The notes under the pieces: generated by a model
The model's database searches: none
What the model was told of the DNA's origin: nothing
What the model saw: only the letters and a program-made list of their open reading frames with translations
Translations under genes and position numbers: made by a program
Assembly (NCBI GenBank): GCA_030803735.1
Contig: JAURUC010000001.1
Location: forward strand, 1,373,501-1,437,500
DNA: 64,000 nucleotides
From: Actinopolyspora lacussalsi
GTDB lineage: Bacteria > Actinomycetota > Actinomycetes > Mycobacteriales > Pseudonocardiaceae
Reading direction: 5' to 3'
Shown: piece after piece, positions 57,266-64,000 of the stretch
Numbering within the stretch: the first letter of the stretch is position 1
Layout of the letters: each line of letters starts with the position of its first letter

Positions 57266-57554
57266 GACCACTTCGGCCGGTCGGCTGACGTAGCCGGACG
57301 GGAGTCGACCGGTCTCGGGCGGTCCCGGTCGACTCGGACGCAGGGCTCGACGAAGGGCTGCGGCGACGGGCCTGCCCTGCCTGCGCGCAGGCGGCTTCCA
57401 CACGCCTTCGCCGTCCGAAACGAACTGCGTCCCACTCGCGCGGGCCAAACCGGCTCCGCTGCTCCGATCAGGTGGAGCGGCGTCCGTGAACACGATCTCG
57501 CCGAGCACCCTCACCTCCAAGACTCGCACACGTGGACCGTTATGCTGCGCGACG

Positions 57555-58154
57555 ATGAGCACCCCGTCCTCCTCGTCCGAAACCGATCAGCCCGCCGCGG
57601 TCGACCAACTGGCCACCGCACTGCAAGCGCTGGGCCACTATCGCGGGACGAACACCGCCGACGAACACGCGGCCGCGGCCGAACGGATCGGCGGTGAAGC
57701 GGTCTACCGCGCCTACCTGGCCAACGCGCTGCTCGGGGCCGCCCAGCTCGAAGCGATCCTGAACGAGTCCGGCGAATTCGACGCCGAACAGCGCACCGCC
57801 GTCTATCTGCAGCAGCAGCAAACCGCCGGGGTCGCGGGCGATCAGACCAGCATGCTCGAATTCCTGCGGTGGCAGTTGCTGCGGCTCGCCTCCCCCCTGC
57901 GGGAGACCGCCCAATCCGAACAGGCGGGGCCGGTCCAGGTGGCCGCCGCGCAGACCGCCGAAGGGCTGGATCGGCTGCTGTCCGTGAGCGCGGCGAGCCA
58001 AACCCTCACCGAACAGGCCGATATCGACTCGGTCGCCGAACAGCTCGACACAGCACACCAGGCGCTGAGCAGCGCTGCAGAGAACATCGACCAGCTGCGC
58101 GCGCTGACCGAGCGGGCCCGCTCCGGATCGGACTCCGGGAGTTCCGAGTCCTGA
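57555..58154 (+). CDS. Hypothetical all-helical protein
   Basis: A 199-residue Ala/Gln/Glu-rich protein with no membrane segment. Heptad-like runs (for example LDTAHQALSSAAENIDQLRA) suggest coiled coils. The family was not recognised. It precedes the DUF2339 membrane gene on the same strand by about 190 bases. Confidence 0.6.
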   Translation: MSTPSSSSETDQPAAVDQLATALQALGHYRGTNTADEHAAAAERIGGEAVYRAYLANALLGAAQLEAILNESGEFDAEQRTAVYLQQQQTAGVAGDQTSMLEFLRWQLLRLASPLRETAQSEQAGPVQVAAAQTAEGLDRLLSVSAASQTLTEQADIDSVAEQLDTAHQALSSAAENIDQLRALTERARSGSDSGSSES

Positions 58155-58340
58155 AGCGGCCGAGGGTGTCGCCCGCCTCCGGGACAGCCGCTCACGCGGG
58201 GACGAGAGAGCGCGCCAAGCGGCCTCCAGGACGGGGAAGGCGGAGACCACCGGGCGACGGCCGGGTACTCACGGACACGGCCGGAGATCTGAGTATTCGT
58301 ACTGTTCCCTCCCCGGTGTAGTGCACAGCATTTTGGAGGC

Positions 58341-60218
58341 ATGTCCGAGCCGGAGCACCCCACGCTGGAAGCGGTCGCCGCCGAACTCGCCGAGATGAGT
58401 CGACGACTCGACGTCCTCGCCGGTGCCGTACATCTCCGGGGGAACCGGCCCGCAACACACGATTCCGGGGAACAGCGAATCCCCTCCCCGTCCGCTTCGG
58501 CACCGCGGGATTCGACACCGCAGGCCCCACCACCTCCGCCGAACGTCGAACCCGCCCCGTTCGATCCGTCGTGGCACGCACAACCGGTACCGCCCGCGGC
58601 CGTCATCACCGACGACGGGGAGCGGCGAACTCCGGAGTCCCGTTCCGCAGGGCACGGCTGGACTCCGAGCAGGCTGCTGGCCTGGATAGGCGGGGCGGTG
58701 ACGCTGCTCGGCGTGGTCTTCCTGCTGGTGCTGGCGGTCCAACGTGGTTGGCTCGGCCCCGCCAGCCGCGTGCTCGGTGGTGCCGGTCTGGGAGCGGTGC
58801 TGCTGGCGGCGGCTTTCCGAGTACGCGGCAGACCCGGCGGCACGTCCGGCAGTTACGCGCTGGCCGCGACGGGGTTCGCCGTGTTGTACCTGGACACGGT
58901 CGCGGCCACCGTGCTGTACGACTACCTGTCGTTATTCGGTGGTCTCACCGCGGGGTTCGTCATCGCGGGCGGCGGATTGCTGTTGTCCGACCGGTGGCGT
59001 GCCCAGCCGGTGGCCGTGGGAGTCGTGGTGGGGTGCGCGGTGTGCGCGCCGCTGATCAACGGGGAGCCGAACACGACCCTGGTCGGCTTTCTGGCGTTGT
59101 TGCACCTGGCGGCGACCCCGGTGCAGCTCCGACACGGGTGGCGGCAACTGGCCCAGGTCGCCGCGTTGCCCGTGGTGATCGCCGCGATCCTCGCCGACGT
59201 CTGGGCGATGCTGACCGCGACCGACCACATCGCCGTGGTACTCGTGGTGAGCACCGCCTCGTTGCTGGGGATCGTGGTGGCCACGCTCACGGCCGTCCTT
59301 CGTCCGGACGACAACACCGCGATCGCGGCGCTGGTGGCAGCACCGATACCGGTCCTGCTGGCCACACCGCTGGTGCAGCGTCCGTTCGCGGCCGCGCTCG
59401 CGGCGGGCGTGGCGGTGGTGCTGACGATCCTGTGGGGCCTGCGATTCGTTCCGAGCGGGCGATTCGTACCGAGCGGGCGTCTCCTCCCGAACCAGCGTGA
59501 TCGACTCCCGGCGAAGTTCACCACCGCGGCGGGCGGACTCGCGGCGTTGGCCGCGATGCAGGCAACGATGATCTCGCTCGACTCCTCGGCCTGGGCCACG
59601 GCGCTGCTCTGCGAGGCACTGCTGTTGACGCTCGGGGCGCTGTGGCTGCGCGGCCCCGGTGTGCTGCTCGGGGCGTTGAGCTACGCGACACTCGGCACTG
59701 TCATGGCGCTGCACCACGACATCCCACCGTGGCTGCTGGTGCTGGTGTCACGTTCCGCGGGTGTCGCCGGGGTTCTGGTGGGTGTGCTGACCGCGCTGGT
59801 CGCGGTGGCGATTCCGCTCGCGGGGGTGCGCCTCGGCGTGCTGTCCCGCCCACCCTCGGCGAAGACCCTGTGGATCCTGTCCGGGGTCCTGGTGCTGTAC
59901 GGCACGGCCAGCGCGACGATGGCACTGGTGTCGCTGTTCCAGCAGGACCGTTCCGGGTTCCTCACCGGGCACGTGTTGATCACGTTGAGCTGGGTCGTCC
60001 TCGCGATCGCGTTGCTGTTGCGCGGCATCACGCTGCCTTCGCTCCGTGTCGCGGGCATGGTGCTGCTTCCGGTGGCGCTAACCAAACTGTTCCTGTTCGA
60101 TCTCGCCACTCTGGACGGATTCGCGCGGGTGGTGGCGTTCTTGCTCACCGGCTTGGTGCTGCTGACGGCCGGAGTGCGTTACGCGCGAGCGTTGAGCGAC
60201 GACTCGCCGGTCGGATGA
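58341..60218 (+). CDS. DUF2339 multi-pass membrane protein
   Basis: A 625-residue protein. An N-terminal amphipathic stretch (LEAVAAELAEMSRRLDVLAG) and a Pro-rich linker (~40-105) lead to the DUF2339 core, a long series of hydrophobic helices from WIGGAVTLLGVVFLLVLAV onward, at least fourteen. Function unknown; family members are large inner-membrane proteins widespread in bacteria. A short duplicated segment (LRFVPSGRFVPSGRLLPN) near residue 375 looks like a slippage product. Confidence 0.82.
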   Translation: MSEPEHPTLEAVAAELAEMSRRLDVLAGAVHLRGNRPATHDSGEQRIPSPSASAPRDSTPQAPPPPPNVEPAPFDPSWHAQPVPPAAVITDDGERRTPESRSAGHGWTPSRLLAWIGGAVTLLGVVFLLVLAVQRGWLGPASRVLGGAGLGAVLLAAAFRVRGRPGGTSGSYALAATGFAVLYLDTVAATVLYDYLSLFGGLTAGFVIAGGGLLLSDRWRAQPVAVGVVVGCAVCAPLINGEPNTTLVGFLALLHLAATPVQLRHGWRQLAQVAALPVVIAAILADVWAMLTATDHIAVVLVVSTASLLGIVVATLTAVLRPDDNTAIAALVAAPIPVLLATPLVQRPFAAALAAGVAVVLTILWGLRFVPSGRFVPSGRLLPNQRDRLPAKFTTAAGGLAALAAMQATMISLDSSAWATALLCEALLLTLGALWLRGPGVLLGALSYATLGTVMALHHDIPPWLLVLVSRSAGVAGVLVGVLTALVAVAIPLAGVRLGVLSRPPSAKTLWILSGVLVLYGTASATMALVSLFQQDRSGFLTGHVLITLSWVVLAIALLLRGITLPSLRVAGMVLLPVALTKLFLFDLATLDGFARVVAFLLTGLVLLTAGVRYARALSDDSPVG

Positions 60219-60281
60219 ACTCGTATCTCGCACTCGGAGCAATATCGATCTTCGCTCCGTGCGGGGAGGTACGCTGTCGGC

Positions 60282-61103
60282 ATGTCGCACGACGGGGATT
60301 TGGCCGGCCAGGTGGAGGGCGCGAACCTCGACCAACCCAACATCGCGAGGATGTACGACTACCACCTCGGCGGATCCGCGAACTTCGCCATCGACCGGAC
60401 CGTGGCCGAACAAGCGCTGCGGCTCGTGCCCACGGAACGGGACTACTGCTGGGCCAACCGCGCGTTTCTGGGCCGCGCGGTCCGCCACCTGATCACCGAG
60501 CACGGGATCGACCAGTTCCTCGATCTCGGTTCCGGTGTGCCGACGGTGGGCAATGTGCACGAGATCGCCCACCAGCACGACCCGTCAGCACGCGTGGCCT
60601 ACGTGGACTGGGAACCCGTCGCCTGTCACCACGCGCGCCAGCTGCTCGGCGCCGACGAGCACCGGGTGACGGTGACCGAGGCGGACGTGTGCGAGCCCGA
60701 GACCGTGCTCAACGCTGTCGGAGTGGCCGGCCTGCTGGACTTCGCCCGCCCGATCGCGGTGCTGGCGTTCGGGATCCTGGACATTCTTCCCACCACCGAC
60801 GGGGCGGGACTGGTGTCCCGCTACCGCGAGGCGTGCACGTCCGGCAGCGCGCTGGCACTGTCCAACAACGCCCAGCTCAGCCGTACCGACGAGGAGGTGG
60901 CGGCGCTGCGTTCCCTGCTGGCCGACACCTCCACGCCGAATCTGTACCTGCGCACCAGCGAGGAGGTCGCCGCGCTGCTGCCCGACTACGAACTGCTGAC
61001 CCCGGGAGTGGTGCCCGCGTCGCTGTGGCGCCCCGACCGGCACGTCACCGAGCAGGAGGCTCAGCGCGGCAACGTCTACGGCGCCGTCGGAATCCTGCCG
61101 TAG
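60282..61103 (+). CDS. SAM-dependent methyltransferase, SAV2177 family (DUF574)
   Basis: A 273-residue paralogue with the classical PNIARMYDYHLGGSANFAID signature and SAM site FLDLGSGVPTVGNVHEIA. It is closer to the 26787 gene than to the 37534 gene by these motifs. It starts 63 bases after the DUF2339 gene. The substrate is unknown. Confidence 0.87.
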   Translation: MSHDGDLAGQVEGANLDQPNIARMYDYHLGGSANFAIDRTVAEQALRLVPTERDYCWANRAFLGRAVRHLITEHGIDQFLDLGSGVPTVGNVHEIAHQHDPSARVAYVDWEPVACHHARQLLGADEHRVTVTEADVCEPETVLNAVGVAGLLDFARPIAVLAFGILDILPTTDGAGLVSRYREACTSGSALALSNNAQLSRTDEEVAALRSLLADTSTPNLYLRTSEEVAALLPDYELLTPGVVPASLWRPDRHVTEQEAQRGNVYGAVGILP

Positions 61104-61251
61104 CTCCCGGAACCGCGGCCGAACCCGCGCGGGAGCACAACTGGAGATCTCGCCGCGCCCGCTGCTGCCACCGTGGTCATCACCGGAATGCCGCTCGGCA
61201 ACCACCGGCATCGAGCCGTGCGATCATGACCATCATGAGCCCCGGTGGATC

Positions 61252-61926
61252 GTGAGGCTGTTCCCGCTCGTCATGGCCGTCGTCATGACCGGTTGCGTCG
61301 CGCATCCGACACAACCTGCCGAGGAAACGCCGGGGCCCTCGTCGGCCGCGTCCACCTCCACCACCTCGGCCGTCGAGGATTCCGCCGGAACGGGCATGGG
61401 ATCCGCGAACGACGGGAGAGCATCCTCACCTTCGAGCACACCCGCGAACTCGTCGGCATCGGACTGCCCGGAAACGGGTGTGCGTCTCACGACCGACCTG
61501 GTGGAAGTGGCGATGGGCCTGCGGCTGATGCACGTCGAGCTGGCCAACTGCGGTGACCGGCCCTACCGGCTGAACGGCTACCCACGTGTGCGCGTGCTGG
61601 ACGAGCAGCGGCGAGCGTTGGACGTCCGTGTCGAGCGGGGATCGGCGGACATCGCGACCGTCGACGGCTTCGACACGCCGCCGGAGGCGATCACGGTGCG
61701 ACCGGACGAGCAAGCCGAGGCCCAGCTGATGTGGCGCAACACCCACGCGAGCATGAACGCCCCGCGAGTCGGCGAGTACCTGAATATCGCTCCGGCGCGG
61801 GGCCGCCCCTGGCAATCAGTGGTGCCGGTGGGCCGGGAACGGAATTCGCCGCAGCAGGAACGCGACGAGATCACCGTCAACATCGGCAGCACCGGCGAGC
61901 TCGGGGTCCGCGCCTGGTTCCGCTAG
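61252..61926 (+). CDS. DUF4232 lipoprotein
   Basis: A 224-residue secreted lipoprotein from a GTG at 61252. The short signal ends in a lipobox (VVMTGCVA), followed by a Ser/Thr/Pro-rich linker and a beta-rich DUF4232 domain (MHVELANCGDRPYRLNGYP, then VRPDEQAEAQLMWRN). DUF4232 domains occur on the surface of actinomycetes, with unknown function. Confidence 0.8.
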   Translation: MRLFPLVMAVVMTGCVAHPTQPAEETPGPSSAASTSTTSAVEDSAGTGMGSANDGRASSPSSTPANSSASDCPETGVRLTTDLVEVAMGLRLMHVELANCGDRPYRLNGYPRVRVLDEQRRALDVRVERGSADIATVDGFDTPPEAITVRPDEQAEAQLMWRNTHASMNAPRVGEYLNIAPARGRPWQSVVPVGRERNSPQQERDEITVNIGSTGELGVRAWFR

Positions 61927-62054
61927 AACGCTCCCGGCGACGGAACGAGGTCGTGCGGACGGCCGCCCCACGTCGAGCGTCCCGGGGCCGGCGAGCCGCG
62001 CGGAGGTTCCGCCAAGCGAGCAGCCCGACAACCCTGCCGGAGAACTTCGACGAG

Positions 62055-62501
62055 CTATCCCCGCGTCGGCTCCCGGTCGAGACGTCGCATCTCGCGCACC
62101 CCGTCGGCGAGCGTGCGGTCACCGAGCGCGTCGAGCACGGCCCGCTCCACGTCCTCGGTCAGCTCGGCGAAGTAGGCCTGCGCGTTCGCGGCGCCCCGGC
62201 AGTCGTGCTCACCGCCCGTGCGGCAGTTCCAGAGCGGTTTGTCGCCGGTCGAGCAGCGGTAGATCTCGGCCAGGGTGATCTCCTCGGCGGCCCGCGCCAA
62301 CCGGGCTCCCCCCGTGCGCCCCTTGGTGCAGATGACGAGTTCGGAACGGGTCAGCGGCAGGAGCAGCTTGCGAACCAGGCTCGCGTTGGTGTCCATCCGC
62401 TCGGCGAGCTGGGCGGAGCTCAGGGTCGGATCCCCCTCCTCGTCGGCGACGGCAAGAAGCAGCATCGCCATCAGGGAGCTGGAAAACCGGATGTCCAGCA
62501 C
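62055..62501 (-). CDS. Rrf2 family transcriptional regulator
   Basis: A 148-residue regulator with a winged helix (SSAQLAERMDTNASLVRKLL) and the wing GRTGGARLARAAEEITLAEI. Three cysteines, in YRCSTGDKPLWNCRTGGEHDC order and spacing, could hold an iron-sulfur cluster as in NsrR or IscR, or act as thiol sensors. It is divergent from an Old Yellow Enzyme gene with a 27-bp dyad between, so it probably represses that gene and itself, and responds to redox or electrophile stress. Confidence 0.87.
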   Translation of the reverse strand: MLDIRFSSSLMAMLLLAVADEEGDPTLSSAQLAERMDTNASLVRKLLLPLTRSELVICTKGRTGGARLARAAEEITLAEIYRCSTGDKPLWNCRTGGEHDCRGAANAQAYFAELTEDVERAVLDALGDRTLADGVREMRRLDREPTRG

Positions 62502-62592
62502 GCGGGCAACACCTCCCTCCGTCGACCTCGGCCGAGCGCTCCCACAGACCGGTACCCCAGGTTAGCAACGCCGCCGCGATCCCCCACACCAG

Positions 62593-62619
62593 AAAGTGTA
62601 TCTTCAAAAGGAACACTTT
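62593..62619. promoter_or_regulatory. Rrf2-type operator
   Basis: A 27-bp dyad with perfect AAAGTGT / ACACTTT outer arms and CTT/AAG inner matches, 26 bases upstream of the Old Yellow Enzyme ATG. Length and form suit Rrf2-family sites. Confidence 0.7.
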
Positions 62620-62644
62620 TTACGTGCAACAGGAGGAAGATCGC

Positions 62645-63766
62645 ATGTCCGCTCGCGCAGCGCAGGCACTCGCACGTCCGTTCACGCTCGGATCGATGGA
62701 GCTGCCGAACCGGTTGGTCATGGCACCGATGACCCGGGGGCAGTCCCCCGACGGTGTGCCCGATGAGAACGTGGCCGCCTACTACGCACGGCGTGCCGCG
62801 GCGGGAACCGGCCTGATCATCACCGAAGGCACCTACATCGACGATCCCTCGGCCGGGGACGGCAAGCACGTGCCGCGGTTTCACGAGGAGGGCCCCTTGG
62901 CGGGCTGGCGCGACGTCGTCACAGCGGTGCACGAGCAGGGTGGAAAGATCATGCCACAGCTGTGGCACGTCGGCATCCAGCGCAGGGCGGGCAAGCCACC
63001 GGTTCCGGAAGCCCCCTCGGTCGGCCCCTCCGGTATCGCGCTGGACGGCACCCGGCAGGCGGGCGACGATCTCTCCCTCGCCGACGTCGAACGGCTCGTC
63101 GAGGCCTTCGCCGAAGCGGCAGGGCAGGCCGAGCGCGTCGGCTTCGACGGTGTGGAGCTGCACGGAGCGCACGGCTATCTGATCGACCAGTTCCTCTGGG
63201 AACGCACCAACCGACGCACCGACGCCTACGGCGGCTCTCCGGTGGAGCGCACCAGGTTCGCCGCCGACATTGTCGCTGCCGTGCGTGAGCGGGTCTCGGC
63301 GGACTTCCCCGTGGTGCTGCGGTTCTCGCAGTGGAAGGCCGACAACTACGACGCCAAACTCGCCGAGACCCCGGACGAGCTGCAACGGATACTCGCCCCG
63401 CTGAGCGAGGCCGGGCTCGACGCCTTCCACGCTTCCGGACGCCGCTACTGGGAGCCCGAGTTCCCGGAATCCGACCCGGACCTCAACATCGGCGGCTGGG
63501 CCCGCAAGCTCACCGGCAAGCCGGTCATCACCGTCGGCTCGGTCGGGCTGGACGCGGTGTTCGACCCCGCCACCCTCGGCGAGGGCGCGGGCACCAACGT
63601 GGCCAGCGTCGAAGGGCTGGCAGAACGGTTGGAGCGCGAGGAGTTCGACCTCGTCGCGGTCGGCCGCGCCCTGCTGGCCGATCCGGAGTGGAGCCGGAAG
63701 GTGCTCGACGGCCGGGAGACGGAACTCGTCCCGTTCACCCGCGAGGCGATGAGCACGCTGTACTGA
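62645..63766 (+). CDS. Old Yellow Enzyme-family alkene reductase
   Basis: A 373-residue FMN barrel. The ATG at 62645 has AGGAGGAAG upstream. Signatures include MAPMTRGQSPDGVP, the substrate-binding pair in ELHGAHGYLIDQFLW, and VGRALLADPEW near the end. These enzymes reduce activated C=C bonds of electrophiles such as quinones or unsaturated carbonyls using NAD(P)H. Pairing with an Rrf2 repressor suggests induction by electrophile or oxidative stress. Confidence 0.92.
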   Translation: MSARAAQALARPFTLGSMELPNRLVMAPMTRGQSPDGVPDENVAAYYARRAAAGTGLIITEGTYIDDPSAGDGKHVPRFHEEGPLAGWRDVVTAVHEQGGKIMPQLWHVGIQRRAGKPPVPEAPSVGPSGIALDGTRQAGDDLSLADVERLVEAFAEAAGQAERVGFDGVELHGAHGYLIDQFLWERTNRRTDAYGGSPVERTRFAADIVAAVRERVSADFPVVLRFSQWKADNYDAKLAETPDELQRILAPLSEAGLDAFHASGRRYWEPEFPESDPDLNIGGWARKLTGKPVITVGSVGLDAVFDPATLGEGAGTNVASVEGLAERLEREEFDLVAVGRALLADPEWSRKVLDGRETELVPFTREAMSTLY

Positions 63767-63929
63767 AGCACCTTCATCGGTGGTCGGATCCGATCGGCAC
63801 CCGGAGCTCGACAACAGGCCCGGACCAGGCCACCCGCTCGAACAGCTCGCTGAAAAGCCCGCCGCGCCGTGCACAGGGTTCTCGGGATCAACGACCGGCC
63901 GAATGAACGAAGCTGTTCGTGGGGAGCAC

Positions 63930-63970
63930 GTTCCCGGGCGGTTCCGAATATTCTCGAACCACCCGGGAAC
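63930..63970. terminator. Long imperfect stem-loop
   Basis: GTTCCCGGG pairs with CCCGGGAAC, and GGTTC with GAACC inside, with one mismatch between them. It lies about 160 bases past the Old Yellow Enzyme stop, near the right edge. Confidence 0.5.
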
Positions 63971-64000
63971 GAACCCTTCCTCGGGAAGGATCAGCCGTCA

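Overview
The window is high-GC actinobacterial DNA with abundant GTG and TTG starts and overlapping ATGA gene junctions. Its gene content suits a Pseudonocardiales genus such as Actinopolyspora or Saccharopolyspora: three SAV2177-type (DUF574) methyltransferases, DUF2332, DUF4185, DUF427, DUF2339, DUF4232, an MsiK-like ATPase and an XRE/TPR regulator. The genus is an inference. No rRNA, tRNA or CRISPR array was found.

Layout. 0-7.4 kb is mostly core-like: DUF2332 and DUF4185 genes, a FAD monooxygenase divergent from its TetR regulator with two perfect 16-bp operators between them, an AurF-type diiron oxygenase coupled to an FprB-type ferredoxin-NADP reductase, and a DUF427 gene. 7.4-17.8 kb is an accessory patchwork: a secreted trypsin-like protease, a decayed integrase, a structured non-coding stretch ending in an intrinsic terminator, an XRE/TPR regulator with three small ORFs between degenerate direct repeats, a phosphotransferase, a Nudix gene, a Tn3-family transposase in pieces, and two overlapping Imm1-like immunity genes with no toxin beside them.

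17.8-32.4 kb looks like a genome-maintenance or defence region. It holds an 1805-residue SF1 helicase fused to a Vsr-like nuclease, a SNF2 helicase flanked by two small membrane-protein paralogues (one broken by a stop codon) that share an identical 81-bp upstream sequence, a SAV2177 methyltransferase, an LLM flavin oxidoreductase and an 1168-residue NACHT-like STAND ATPase. 32.4-38.6 kb is a xylan-use region: ROK regulator, secreted polysaccharide deacetylase, GH11 and GH10 xylanases, then a second methyltransferase followed by a leftover copy of the GH10 3' end.

38.8-42.1 kb carries the most striking gene: a single AT-rich, apparently acquired ORF joining a CoiA-like zinc-ribbon/nuclease-fold module, two tandem RNase III-like domains with mostly replaced catalytic residues, and a dsRNA-binding domain, a Dicer-like order. 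42.2-49.8 kb is an alpha-glucoside uptake operon (binding protein, two permeases, GH13 glucosidase, MsiK-like ATPase) with a LacI regulator and LacI-type operators. 49.8-64 kb is mixed: a lipoate ligase-like gene, hypothetical genes, a spermidine synthase-like gene, a decayed intradiol dioxygenase fragment, a GAF-domain activator divergent from an aldehyde dehydrogenase/DUF779 pair, a DUF2339 membrane protein, a third methyltransferase, a DUF4232 lipoprotein, and an Rrf2 repressor divergent from an Old Yellow Enzyme with a clear dyad between them.
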